Positions 37,745-46,060 of a DNA stretch of 64,000 nucleotides are shown here, piece after piece. A program made the position numbers and the translations under genes. Source of the DNA: JARRQJ01 sp963810615 (GTDB taxonomy: Bacteria > Pseudomonadota > Gammaproteobacteria > DRLM01); contig CAWEOA010000008.1 in the NCBI GenBank assembly GCA_963810615.1, positions 496,001 through 560,000 on the forward strand. The letters are read 5' to 3'. How positions within the stretch are numbered: the stretch's first letter is position 1; each line of letters begins with the position of its first letter. Under the pieces are notes generated by a model that saw nothing but the letters and a program-made list of their open reading frames with translations, had not been told where the DNA came from and ran no database searches.

Positions 37745-40700
37745 ATGACAACGCCGGGGCTAGAGACGGCGGAGGATATTCTCTTTATGAGTATTGAACG
37801 CGAACAGTTCTCGCTGTCCTCCTATGAATCGCTGCTCAACGAAGCCTATCTACAGCTGGCGCAGGCTTGGTCGTTGTGGGAAGAGCCTCTCGAAGTGGCG
37901 ATTGCGCATATCACTAGTTCTGTATCCCGCGCAATGAACGTGCAAAGGGTCAGCGTCTGGCTGCTGAGCGACGATCGTAGCACCCTTGAACTGCTGGATC
38001 TGTTCGATAGTGAACTTGGTACCCATAGCCAAAAGATGTCCTTGCGCTGCGCGGATTATCCTGCATATTTTTCTGCGCTCGATACCAGCCGGGTCATAGC
38101 CGCTTGCGATGCTCTGAGTGACGACAGGACACGCCAATACTCAGAAACATATCTGAAGTCGCTGGGAATAGGAGCGATGCTGGATGCCACGCTGCGCAAG
38201 GCGGGAAATGTCGTCGGTGTCTTGTGTATAGAACATGTCGGCAGCCCTCGCCTGTGGAGTGAATGGCAGAAGCGATATGCCGTGTCGGTTGCCGAGCTGG
38301 TCATGCAGCGTCTGATCCATGAGGATACGCGGCGCAACGCCGCCTACTACAGGGATCTGAGTTCATTACAGCAGGCCATCTTCGACGGAGCTCACTACAC
38401 CATCTTCTCAACGGCTGTCGACGGCACCATACTTTCGTTCAATAAAGCGGCGTCGAGGATGCTTGGTTATACCCAACACGAACTCGTCGGTAAGCTGACG
38501 CCGGAGATCATTCATGATCCCGATGAGATTAGAAATCGCGCGAAGGAGCTGTCTGAAGAGCTCGGTGTGACTATACAGCCCGGATTCGAGGTCTTCGTTG
38601 CCAAGCTCAGTCACGGCCTGGCCGAAGAGCGTGAATGGACATTCATTCATAAGGATGGAGCGCGTTTCCCGGTGTTGCTTTCAGTGACGGCCTTGCGGGG
38701 TGAAGACGGTAGTATCAGCGGATATATGGGAATAGCATCGGACATCACCGAGCGCAGACAGGCGCAACGCGCCCTTCAGGACGAAAGCGCCCGCTACCGG
38801 GCCTTGTTCGAACGTGCCGGCGACAGCATCTTTCTGATGAAGGCCGACCGCTTCGTGGATTGCAATAAAGCGACGCTGCACATGTTTGGCTGCAGCCGCG
38901 GGCAGATTATAAACGAAACGCCTTACCGTTATTCGCCCGAATATCAACCAGATGGACGCTTGTCGCAGGACAAGGCCCTGGAAAAGATAAATGCGGCGTT
39001 TCAGGGTAGCACCCAGTTTTTCGAATGGCAGCATCTTCGCTACGACGGTTCACCGTTTGATGCCGAAGTCACTCTGAATGTGGTGGAGCTTAGTGGTGAA
39101 ACGCACCTGCTGGCCACGGTCCGCGACATCAGTGGTCGCAAACGGGTGGAGGCGGAGCTGGCCCATTCCAGGCACGAGTTGTTAGCCCGTAACGAAAGCC
39201 TGCGTTTAGTGAACGAATTGTCATCGCGTTTGCACCGGGGGTTTGATGTGGAAACCATCGTCGAGCAAACGCTGAGCGCCTTGCTCGGCATGAGCCGCAC
39301 GCCACATGTCGCATTCTATCTGCTGGAGGATGAAAAACGGAGGCTGCGCCTAGCGGCCAGTCATGGTTTCAACGGGACCTTGATGCAGATCGGTGCGGTC
39401 CTACCTTTAACCGGCAGCCTCAGCGGCATCGCTCTCTCTCAAGGTCGGTTGTTGGTGAGCGCCGACTTTGGTGATGATCCTCGACTCGAGCCGGCGGTCA
39501 AAGCGGCGTTGGTCAAGCGAGGTTTCGTCTCGGGCGTTGCGATTCCGCTGATTTACGGTGAAGAGCTGCTTGGCAGCGTCAACCTTGTCTATCATGAAAA
39601 GCGCGAATTCAGTGGGCTTGAAATAGAGACATTGGAGGCGATCGGGAGGACGGTGTCCTTATCGCTGGCAAACGCACAGCACATGACCGAGCTGGAATAT
39701 CTTGCGCATCATGATACGTTGACCAGACTCCCGAATCGCGCTGTTCTGCATACTGAATTCGAAAAGCGGCTTGCAATCGGCAAGGATAACGTTTTTGGAG
39801 GTGCGCTGCTGCTGCTCGATTTGGATCGCTTCAAGGAAATCAACGATACCCTGGGTCACTTTGTGGGCGACGCCCTGCTAAAGCAGATCGGGCCGAGGTT
39901 GGAGTCCGCGCTCGACGGGCGGGACATTCTTTTATGCCGCCTCGGGGGCGATGAATTTACCTTATTGATAAGCGACGTTAGAGATCGATCTGAATTGGCG
40001 AATCTTGCGCAGCGGCTGCTCGATGCGCTGAAGCAATCTTTCAGCATAGATAATATGCTCCTGGAGCTGGATGCCAGTATTGGGATCGCCGTCTATCCAG
40101 AAGACGGCGCTGACAGTCATGCGCTGCTTCGCTCGGCGGATGTCGCAATGTACGAAGCCAAGAGTAAAGGCTGTGGATTCGAATTCTACGATCATTCGCT
40201 GGATAAGCACTCTCCCGAACGCCTGGCATTAATGACGGAGCTAGGCAGTGCTATCCGCCAAAATCAGTTGTGCCTGCACTTTCAACCCAAAGTGGACTTG
40301 AGGAGCAACGAGATTACCGGCTTCGAAGCGCTGGTTCGCTGGCAGCATCCGCGCCAGGGTCTACTGTATCCCGACAACTTTGTACCCATGGCCGAAGTCA
40401 GCGAGCTTATATACTATATGTCCCGAGAGGTCATTCATCAAGCATTGCAAAACAACGCGATGTGGAGAAGCGAGGGCTATAATTTCACGGTTGCGGTCAA
40501 TTTGTCGGTGCGGAATCTGGTCGATGAGCGTTGCGTGGGTGTGCTTAAAGAGGCGCTCGAAATTAACGGCGTAGACCCTGGCATGCTGGAATTGGAAATC
40601 ACCGAAACCGCCCTGATGCAGGATGCTGAAGGCGCGGTTAAACTGCTCGCCCGTATCGCGGATCTGGGCGTTAAACTGTCGATTGACGATTTCGGCACTG

Positions 40701-41002
40701 GATATTCATCGCTGGCCTATTTACGGCGGTTTCCCATTCATGCGTTGAAGATCGATCGGGTTTTTGTCAGGGATATGCTCAAGAACGAGCAGGATGCAAT
40801 CATTGTGCGCTCGACCATAGCGTTGGCTCACAACCTCAAGTTGATGGTTATTGCGGAGGGAGTCGAGGACAATGAGACCTTGTCGGCTTTGAGTCTAATG
40901 CACTGTGATATGGCGCAAGGTTATTTCATAAGCAAGCCTAAAGCCTGGAAGGACATGGCTCCGTGGCTGATTAGCAATGGCAGGTGGAAGTTTACTCGAT
41001 AG
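37745..41002 (+). CDS. GAF-PAS-PAS-GAF-GGDEF-EAL cyclic-di-GMP signalling protein
   Basis: This 1085-aa cytoplasmic protein has no transmembrane helix. The order is GAF (about 45-190), PAS with C-terminal segment (about 205-340), a second PAS (about 345-475), GAF (about 500-650), GGDEF (intact motif at 734-738 in CRLGGDEFTLL) and EAL (motif at 861-863 in FEALVRWQHP). The EAL residues for catalysis appear intact: ELEITETALM, IDDFGTGYSSLAYL, LKIDRVFV and IAEGVED. No RxxD inhibitory site was seen at the usual place before GGDEF. It could both make and degrade c-di-GMP; which activity dominates is unknown. Four sensory modules suggest redox, ligand or light-independent sensing, but no haem or FAD residue could be assigned. 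Confidence 0.94.
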   Translation: MTTPGLETAEDILFMSIEREQFSLSSYESLLNEAYLQLAQAWSLWEEPLEVAIAHITSSVSRAMNVQRVSVWLLSDDRSTLELLDLFDSELGTHSQKMSLRCADYPAYFSALDTSRVIAACDALSDDRTRQYSETYLKSLGIGAMLDATLRKAGNVVGVLCIEHVGSPRLWSEWQKRYAVSVAELVMQRLIHEDTRRNAAYYRDLSSLQQAIFDGAHYTIFSTAVDGTILSFNKAASRMLGYTQHELVGKLTPEIIHDPDEIRNRAKELSEELGVTIQPGFEVFVAKLSHGLAEEREWTFIHKDGARFPVLLSVTALRGEDGSISGYMGIASDITERRQAQRALQDESARYRALFERAGDSIFLMKADRFVDCNKATLHMFGCSRGQIINETPYRYSPEYQPDGRLSQDKALEKINAAFQGSTQFFEWQHLRYDGSPFDAEVTLNVVELSGETHLLATVRDISGRKRVEAELAHSRHELLARNESLRLVNELSSRLHRGFDVETIVEQTLSALLGMSRTPHVAFYLLEDEKRRLRLAASHGFNGTLMQIGAVLPLTGSLSGIALSQGRLLVSADFGDDPRLEPAVKAALVKRGFVSGVAIPLIYGEELLGSVNLVYHEKREFSGLEIETLEAIGRTVSLSLANAQHMTELEYLAHHDTLTRLPNRAVLHTEFEKRLAIGKDNVFGGALLLLDLDRFKEINDTLGHFVGDALLKQIGPRLESALDGRDILLCRLGGDEFTLLISDVRDRSELANLAQRLLDALKQSFSIDNMLLELDASIGIAVYPEDGADSHALLRSADVAMYEAKSKGCGFEFYDHSLDKHSPERLALMTELGSAIRQNQLCLHFQPKVDLRSNEITGFEALVRWQHPRQGLLYPDNFVPMAEVSELIYYMSREVIHQALQNNAMWRSEGYNFTVAVNLSVRNLVDERCVGVLKEALEINGVDPGMLELEITETALMQDAEGAVKLLARIADLGVKLSIDDFGTGYSSLAYLRRFPIHALKIDRVFVRDMLKNEQDAIIVRSTIALAHNLKLMVIAEGVEDNETLSALSLMHCDMAQGYFISKPKAWKDMAPWLISNGRWKFTR

Positions 41003-41209
41003 TTGGAACGCGTCAGCCGGGTTTTAGCGAGCTGCCGATTGGATGATGCTGGACGTTTATCGCGTGTGAAAATATGATAGTCCACTCCGGATGTGCAGAG
41101 CATATGGGAAGACTATCACCAGTCCTCCTACAGTAATTGCGAAATGACGCCATCCATGAGATAAAGTCGTTCACTTCATTATTAGTAGGGTTTGCCGGTC
41201 GTCGTTTCT

Positions 41210-41578
41210 TTAGATGCTAGTTAGAAAATTAACGGCATCTTCCTTATTATCAAATACATTTAAATCAAACCCCCTGTTTGTACATACTGTCTCCAGAAAT
41301 TTGAATTCTTTGAAGTAAACCTTAGGCGCTATCATCACGGAGTGATTCGTCTTCAAAACGCCGACGTGCTCCAATTGTTCCGGGCGGCTGTCAATGTCAG
41401 CGGTATTCAAAACACTGGTTACCTGCGTGAAGTCTAGCAATAACTTTCTGCAATTTAACCTACGCAACAAGGCCCAACGTTCCATGGCCATGGCGTTGAG
41501 TTCGTCGTGAGATAAAGGCCCACTTATTGTTATTTCAAGATAATTGGGCGCTTGGCGGTAATGAAATTCCCAGTTCAT
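41210..41578 (-). CDS. STAS/SpoIIAA-like protein
   Basis: This 122-aa protein has the pattern of small STAS/SpoIIAA-like proteins: an N-terminal strand (YLEITISGPLSHDELNAM), then CRKLLLDFTQVTSV, VMIAPKVYFKEFKFLETVCTNRG and FDNKEDAVNFL near the end. The ATG at 41578, behind GCAGGAGAAAGG, was chosen. An open frame runs on to 41881, but the extra 101 residues look non-coding. Members of this fold act in protein interaction or lipid/nucleotide binding; the role here is unknown. A Fur-box-like site lies about 480 bp upstream. Confidence 0.75.
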   Translation of the reverse strand: MNWEFHYRQAPNYLEITISGPLSHDELNAMAMERWALLRRLNCRKLLLDFTQVTSVLNTADIDSRPEQLEHVGVLKTNHSVMIAPKVYFKEFKFLETVCTNRGFDLNVFDNKEDAVNFLTSI

Positions 41579-42061
41579 AATGCCCCGGCCTTTCTCCTGC
41601 TTCGGGTTACCTTGATGAATCTTTATGTCGCGGTGCATTTGCTCCTGAAAAGCAACTGACTTACTGGAGACCGGGACGGAAGCAGGTTGACTTTGGCGCC
41701 ATATGAGCCGGTCATCCAGTATTAAAGATATAGGCTCTCTTTCTTTTTTACAATTTATTTCCTGTTCTGCGAGCGCGTTAGTTTTGCGTAGGGCCGTGCT
41801 GTAGATTTCATTTACAGCCCGCCGTTCTCCGCGTGCAGAGCGCTCCCCCGTTACGCCTCCACTTCCGCCGGCATCCTGCATTCAACTGGAAACGAGTGGT
41901 GGTATGGCAGTGGAAAGTTCGGGCCCTGTCCGGCCTGTAAGATCAGCGTGCTGTGCAGTTGGGCTGGAGCGCTGCGGAGGGTGCCGGAAACCGAGGGTGA
42001 GTCCGTCATGCGCACCAACTGCCTCGCCGACGAATACTTAAGCGGGCGAGCACTATAACTC

Positions 42062-42080
42062 TACAATAATTATCATTACC
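42062..42080 (-). promoter_or_regulatory. Fur-box-like operator
   Basis: On the minus strand the 19 bases GGTAATGATAATTATTGTA match the Fur consensus GATAATGATAATCATTATC at 15 of 19 positions. A promoter-like pair (TTGGTA and TTATAG, 18-bp spacer) overlaps it on the same strand. It would control transcription toward the STAS-like gene. No experimental or comparative support is available here. Confidence 0.5.
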
Positions 42081-42104
42081 AAAACCCCGGCCGTGGGCCG
42101 GGGG
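42081..42104 (-). terminator. Intrinsic terminator after the 34-aa microprotein
   Basis: On the minus strand CCCCGGCC, a three-base CAC loop and GGCCGGGG form a perfect 8-bp stem followed by TTTT. It lies about 40 bp beyond the microprotein stop codon and insulates it from the downstream unit. Confidence 0.8.
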
Positions 42105-42141
42105 GTAAAAGGCAGTTCTTTTTAGTTTTGGATTGGGATGG

Positions 42142-42246
42142 TCAGCCCCAAACGTGAACCATGTAAGAGATATCCAATACTACCAACACGACCACGGCGA
42201 TTGCTGCCAGATAGCTGCCGGTACTTTCGGAAACTGTCGATTGCAT
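42142..42246 (-). CDS. Single-span membrane microprotein, 34 aa
   Basis: A short gene encodes MQSTVSESTGSY followed by a hydrophobic helix (LAAIAVVVLVVLDISYMV) and the ending HVWG. A strong GAGGAGG lies 7 nt before this ATG; an ATG two codons upstream is too close to it. A terminator follows the stop, which supports a real transcription unit. No family was recognised; size and layout resemble small subunits or regulators of membrane complexes. Too short for most gene finders. Confidence 0.65.
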   Translation of the reverse strand: MQSTVSESTGSYLAAIAVVVLVVLDISYMVHVWG

Positions 42247-42285
42247 AGCCATGCCTCCTCAGTTGTTAGGATGAGATAAATACAC

Positions 42286-42310
42286 AATAAAAGAGCGGAA
42301 AATGCCGCTC
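42286..42310 (-). terminator. Intrinsic terminator downstream of the protease gene
   Basis: On the minus strand GAGCGG (42310-42305) and CCGCTC (42298-42293) form a 6-bp stem followed by TTTTATT. It is 168 bp beyond the protease stop codon and about 40 bp before the microprotein gene, so that gene should have its own promoter near here or depend on read-through. Confidence 0.65.
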
Positions 42311-42477
42311 GCTTATCTTGAGAAGTATAGTAAGGATTTCTCGATATGCCAGGTCGAGGGCAATCTATCTAAGATTCGGATACAGGTTCTGCGCCGTCTC
42401 GCGACTGACAAGACGTCCGACAGGTTATGGTGGGCCGTACCCGCTCGCGACCCGGGGCGACCCTATGTGATCCGCGT

Positions 42478-43209
42478 TCAGTTATCGGTGAGGGTCAACA
42501 GGATGTCGGCGTACCAGGCGCAGTTCAGGCCGAGGGCCTCGTCCAATTCCAGGTCGCGGGTACCCACATCGAGTCGCGCCGAATGCACGCCTAACAGTGT
42601 CCACGGTAGATCGCCTTGAATCGGTTTTTGCTCGGAGGAGCGCACAACGACAGGCGACCCACTTGTGCCCCGGTGGGTGCGCGCATCGGTGAGAAAGTAG
42701 CCCTGGCCCTGGAAACGCAGGCCGAAGGAAGATGCGATCACCGCCTGCCGGACCACGGGCATGTGGTGCAGCGTATCGTGAAAACCGAGCGGATAACTCA
42801 CCACCAACGCTGAGGTACCCACCTCGACCTGGTCGAGCGCGCCGAGCAGGTGTTGAGGCGTGAAGGCCCGGTAGACCGTTGATTCCGGCAGCGCAGGACG
42901 TTCGATCTCGATCAGCGCTACGTCGACCTCGCCGGCCGAATCGAGGCCCTGACGCCACAGGCTTTGACCGTTGCGGTACAGCGGAATCGAGAATCCGGTG
43001 GATTGCGCCATGTTGTCCGAATTGGTGTGCAGTTCGATCTCGATACGATCGGGGAAATGCTTGCTCGGTTCATCGATCATCACGTGCCGGCTCGTCACCA
43101 GGAACAGGCGCTCGTCGCGAGCGAAGAAAAAGCTGCTGGCATTGGTCAGTGCCAGTTGCTGCACGAAGGTGGAAACACGCGCCGTGGTTAACAGTAGGGA
43201 TTCGATCAT
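42478..43209 (-). CDS. Trypsin-like serine protease without signal peptide
   Basis: This 243-aa protein has the chymotrypsin-fold triad in order: His42 (FLVTSRHVMI), Asp96 (EVDVALIEI) and Ser183 in HRGTSGSPVV. The oxyanion motif GTSGSP is a variant of the usual GNSGGP. There is no N-terminal signal peptide, PDZ domain or membrane helix, so it should act in the cytoplasm unless exported otherwise. Target is unknown. It is isolated between a microprotein and a Spy-like gene. Similar cytoplasmic trypsin-like proteins are sometimes stand-alone effectors of stress or defence, but nothing here proves that. Confidence 0.82.
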   Translation of the reverse strand: MIESLLLTTARVSTFVQQLALTNASSFFFARDERLFLVTSRHVMIDEPSKHFPDRIEIELHTNSDNMAQSTGFSIPLYRNGQSLWRQGLDSAGEVDVALIEIERPALPESTVYRAFTPQHLLGALDQVEVGTSALVVSYPLGFHDTLHHMPVVRQAVIASSFGLRFQGQGYFLTDARTHRGTSGSPVVVRSSEQKPIQGDLPWTLLGVHSARLDVGTRDLELDEALGLNCAWYADILLTLTDN

Positions 43210-43251
43210 CGTAGTGTCAGTGCCTCGCTTGGACGGACCACGAGCCAGCGC

Positions 43252-43710
43252 TTACTCATCGTCCCAATAGCCGTGATGTCGCTTCATCCGCTCAGTGACC
43301 TCATTATGGAGTTTCTTTTGTTGCTCCGGTGTGAGGCTATCATAAAAAGCGGCGAAGGCGCTCACGACTTGCGGCGCCTTGTCATTCACTTCCTGGGTGC
43401 GGTCCTTGATCAGGGCCAGGGCCCGCGTCTGATCCAGGGTGGGTTGCGACAGTATTTCATCGATTACCATTTTGGTATCGCTGCGCTTTTTCCGGTAGTC
43501 ACTGCGCATGGTCAGCAATTCGTCCTTGAGTGCGTTGAGTTTACCCAGTTGTGCGTCATTCAACTTCAGTTCGTCGCTGATATTCCTGACGATCTTTTCC
43601 GCTCTTTCTTGCGGACTCTTGTGCATGAAGCTATAGGCGCAACCGCTCATTGTGCCGAGCATGCCTGCGGTGAGCAGCGTGACCGTGATGAATTTAATAA
43701 AGGGGTTCAT
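43252..43710 (-). CDS. Spy/CpxP-like periplasmic (LTxxQ) protein, possible lipoprotein
   Basis: This 152-aa protein has a signal sequence ending GTMSGC, a weak lipobox with Cys24 (Met at -3 is unusual). The mature part is helical and charged with two LTxxQ-type motifs (LNDAQLGKLNALKDELL and LTPEQQKKL), the hallmark of Spy/CpxP chaperones that respond to envelope stress or metals. The ending is His-rich (RHHGYWDDE), compatible with metal binding. The ribosome site AGGAGGACG precedes the ATG. Assignment to the family is good; the exact role is not known. Confidence 0.8.
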   Translation of the reverse strand: MNPFIKFITVTLLTAGMLGTMSGCAYSFMHKSPQERAEKIVRNISDELKLNDAQLGKLNALKDELLTMRSDYRKKRSDTKMVIDEILSQPTLDQTRALALIKDRTQEVNDKAPQVVSAFAAFYDSLTPEQQKKLHNEVTERMKRHHGYWDDE

Positions 43711-43811
43711 ATCTCGTCCTCCTTAACGGTGGGTAAAGGTACAAGCACCATGACTTGCTCATGGGACAATATCTTTCCCACTTCAGGCCATGCAAGCGGG
43801 GAAGATTTGTA

Positions 43812-44519
43812 TTATTGTCGGACTGGATGGCCGCGGCCGAGGCGCACCAGACTTGCCAACAATACCGCGACCAGTCCGGTGAGGAAAATGCCGTCGAACT
43901 TTCCGGCGCCGCCGATGGAAGCGACCGGCGCGCCGAGACCCTGAATCTTATCCAGATTCAGGAGGTCGGCTCCGATCAAGGTGCCCATGCTGCCGGCCGC
44001 ATAAGCGAGCGGCACGGCGTGTTCGCGGGAGATAAACAGCGCAGCCAGCGCCGCGATCAGCGGCGGTACGAACACCGGCTCGGCTATCCCGACGCCGGGG
44101 ACCGGGTGTGCCATCACGTGCACGACGGCCGCCACGATGGCAATCGCGACCAGGCCCTCGGTGTAGAGGCGATTCTTCACGATGAGATAGATGGACAGCA
44201 GCGTCGGGACAATGGCGCCGCCGACATTGACCGCAATAACCGTTCCCGGCGCTTCGGTCACCATGGGTATGACGTACGGCATGCCGAAGAAATCCACGAT
44301 GCCATGGGCGTAGATGCGCTCCGGCGGTAAATGCGTAATACCGATATTGATATAGCTGCCGAGAAAGGACAGCAACAGCAAGGACAGCAGCAGGCGCGGA
44401 TTCACACCCACACTCTCGTAGACGAACTGCACGACCCGCAGCTCGATCAGCAAGGCGATGAAGGTGAAAAACAAGAACAGCGCGATGAAAAACGGCGGCG
44501 CGATCGGCAAGTAGTTCAT
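43812..44519 (-). CDS. DUF1614 inner-membrane protein
   Basis: This 235-aa protein has about seven hydrophobic segments. It contains the DUF1614 features GSYINIGI, VNVGGAIVPTLLSIYLI, HVMAHPVPGVGIAEPVFVPPLIAALAAL and SMGTLIGADLLNLDKIQGLGAPVASIGGAGKFDGIFLTG. The family has no known activity. The gene is on the same strand as the Spy-like gene, about 100 bp upstream, and could belong to one unit. Confidence 0.87.
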   Translation of the reverse strand: MNYLPIAPPFFIALFLFFTFIALLIELRVVQFVYESVGVNPRLLLSLLLLSFLGSYINIGITHLPPERIYAHGIVDFFGMPYVIPMVTEAPGTVIAVNVGGAIVPTLLSIYLIVKNRLYTEGLVAIAIVAAVVHVMAHPVPGVGIAEPVFVPPLIAALAALFISREHAVPLAYAAGSMGTLIGADLLNLDKIQGLGAPVASIGGAGKFDGIFLTGLVAVLLASLVRLGRGHPVRQ

Positions 44520-44840
44520 TTTTTATTCGCCTCGGGCGAAAGTGAGATGACGGAAGGTCATCTTGGTAAGAGTCGTTCAAGCTATACGACTTTTTTCCGC
44601 CGTATTGGTTCTGTCGATATAATTAAAAGCGCCTTTGAGCAATTTGCCGTTTCGAGCGTCGGCGAGAAATCTTCCGATACATGCTTCTGTCATATAATCA
44701 GCGAGATGCCGGATTCTTGCCTTAGGATAAAATCGCTTCAGCCGAAATGTCATAAACGAATTATTCCGAGCCGACCTAAATTTTAGGCGGGCATCAAATT
44801 GCCACGGCCATTACGAAGTCGGAGACGGAAGGGGTGATAA
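44520..44840. other. Non-coding divergent region with a dispersed-repeat fragment
   Basis: This 321-bp gap lies between the DUF1614 gene and the GNAT gene. It contains a perfect 7-bp inverted repeat AGATGAC/GTCATCT (44545-44563) near the DUF1614 start and a copy of the TTTCGAG...GCGAGAAATCTT dispersed motif (44650-44673). No gene was found. Confidence 0.55.
44650..44673 (+). repeat. Dispersed intergenic repeat, copy 1 (partial)
   Basis: TTTCGAGCG (44650-44658) and GCGAGAAATCTT (44662-44673) match the core of the element at 58858 and the copy at 56369. This sequence family (TCATTTCGAGCG...GCGAGAAATCT) recurs between genes in many bacterial genomes. Confidence 0.7.
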
Positions 44841-45368
44841 ATGGATGGTATGCTGATCCGAAAAATTCAGGATGCAGATTTTGCGGCGATACTGGCGATC
44901 ATCAACGACGCCGCCCAGGCCTATCGCGGGGTCATTCCGCCCGACCGCTGGCGGGAACCCTATATGCCGGACGATGAACTCGCTCACGAGATCGCGGATG
45001 GCGTTCTGTTCTGGGGCGCGGAGCAAGACGGGCAGCTGTCGGGTGTGATGGGGATGCAGGATAAGGGGGAGGTCGTTCTGATACGCCACGCCTATGTAAT
45101 GCAAACCGCCCAGGGACAGGGCATAGGGACAAGACTCCTGCATCACGTGTCAGAACTCACATCTAAGCCCATCCTGGTCGGGACCTGGGCTGCTGCTGCC
45201 TGGGCCATCGAGTTCTACCGGCGGCAGGGTTTCACCCTGGTCCCGCAGCAGCACAAAGACGGCCTGCTGCGCAGATATTGGTCAATCCCGGAGAGGCAAG
45301 TGGCAAGCTCGGTGGTGTTTGCCGACAGTCGCTGGCTGGAAGTCCAAAATGCAATAGCGGAGGAGTGA
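44841..45368 (+). CDS. GNAT family N-acetyltransferase
   Basis: This 175-aa protein has the GNAT fold: an N-terminal IRKIQDADFAAILAIINDAAQAYRG, a central VVLIRHAYVMQTAQGQGIGTRLLHHV with the acetyl-CoA loop Q-x-x-G-x-G, and AIEFYRRQGFTLVP near the C-terminus. The ribosome site GGAAGGGG precedes the ATG. The substrate cannot be told. It stands alone between a DUF1614 gene on the other strand and an oppositely oriented unknown gene. Confidence 0.88.
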   Translation: MDGMLIRKIQDADFAAILAIINDAAQAYRGVIPPDRWREPYMPDDELAHEIADGVLFWGAEQDGQLSGVMGMQDKGEVVLIRHAYVMQTAQGQGIGTRLLHHVSELTSKPILVGTWAAAAWAIEFYRRQGFTLVPQQHKDGLLRRYWSIPERQVASSVVFADSRWLEVQNAIAEE

Positions 45369-45420
45369 AGATCAATAAGGACTCTGACCTCTTAATAGTT
45401 AAAGTACTCTGAATCTCTTG

Positions 45421-45442
45421 CGCATGACGTTCGCGTTATGCG
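45421..45442 (-). repeat. Short palindrome at the 3' border of the 152-aa gene
   Basis: CGCATGACG and CGTTATGCG form an imperfect stem around TTCG. The GTTATGC heptamer (45435-45441) contains the gene's stop codon on the minus strand. It resembles the start of an integron attC site but no matching distal half follows. Confidence 0.45.
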
Positions 45443-45894
45443 TATTCATGCTCTGACTCAAGAATAGCAATAAACGTTTGGGTTAACTGTTGGCGAACTT
45501 CGTCGGAAACCTTGATTTCTTTATAATCTGACTTTGCCGCATCGAGCATATGAGCCGCCTCTAACCGAATATCTGTTACGAATTCCAGATCTTCCGATGC
45601 CTTGATGCCTCTCCTGTTGTTTCCGGCGTGCTTCAAAGAATTGTAGGTCGCGCGATAAAGCCCAGCATGCTGTTTCTCATGACCTCGATCTGAAATAGCG
45701 TTACCAATGCTGGCCAATAAATCATGCGTTGGATGTCCGCCCTGCTCGGCCAATAGGGGAGCAATAATCCCAACTACGGCGCCGGCGAGTAGAAGCGAAG
45801 ACGCGTAATCCATTTCAGACTTTGCAGAAATGAATAGATCGTGAGCGCGCTCAAACATTTCCGACGCAATGACGATTTTGTTGTACTTTTTCAT
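45436..45894 (-). CDS. Unknown 152-aa helical protein, cassette-like borders
   Basis: This protein has no recognised family. It is mostly helical, with KKYNKIVIASEMFERAHDLFISAK at the start, a hydrophobic stretch (YASSLLLAGAVVGIIAPLLA) that may be a buried helix, and YNSLKHAGNNRRG in the middle; the latter resembles helical HEPN-type proteins, but no RxxxxH motif was found. The gene is more AT-rich than the flanking LPS genes. Its stop codon lies inside a GCATAAC heptamer, and GCATAAC heptamers also sit just upstream of its start, which suggests acquisition as a cassette. Confidence 0.65.
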   Translation of the reverse strand: MKKYNKIVIASEMFERAHDLFISAKSEMDYASSLLLAGAVVGIIAPLLAEQGGHPTHDLLASIGNAISDRGHEKQHAGLYRATYNSLKHAGNNRRGIKASEDLEFVTDIRLEAAHMLDAAKSDYKEIKVSDEVRQQLTQTFIAILESEHEYA

Positions 45895-45906
45895 TTCCTA
45901 TTCAAC

Positions 45907-45966
45907 GCATAACTCTTAATTATGCGGCACTTTCGCCGTATAACCCCGAAACCTACGCCGCATAAC
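45907..45966. repeat. Cluster of GCATAAC/TTATGC palindromes at the 5' border of the 152-aa gene
   Basis: GCATAAC occurs at 45907-45913 and again at 45960-45966. GCATAA (45907-45912) pairs with TTATGC (45920-45925), and TTATGCGGC (45920-45928) pairs with GCCGCATAA (45957-45965). These nested inverted repeats resemble recombination-site remnants; a complete attC cannot be drawn. Confidence 0.45.
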
Positions 45967-46060
45967 TGAGGCTGTCAATTTCAACTCTTTGTTCTCTATG
46001 AACGTAGAGTCGACAATGCGGCGCCGCTTTTCGTTCTAAATATTGCGTTGGCTCGTTGTC

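Larger units (their letters stand above)
41579..42141. other. Non-coding region ahead of the STAS-like gene
   Basis: No convincing coding sequence is present apart from an open frame continuous with the STAS-like gene. On the minus strand the order is: terminator of the microprotein (42081-42104), Fur-box-like site (42062-42080), then about 480 bp of leader before the ATG at 41578. The size of the leader suggests a long untranslated region or an unrecognised small gene. Confidence 0.5.

Noticed and set aside
41579..41881. Upstream extension of the STAS-like protein to a start at 41881
   Set aside because: The extra 101 residues lack domain similarity and look like translated leader; a ribosome site precedes the ATG at 41578.
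45421..45966. Complete integron gene cassette
   Set aside because: No pair of R''/L''-L'/R' boxes with proper spacing can be drawn at either border, so only remnants are suggested.
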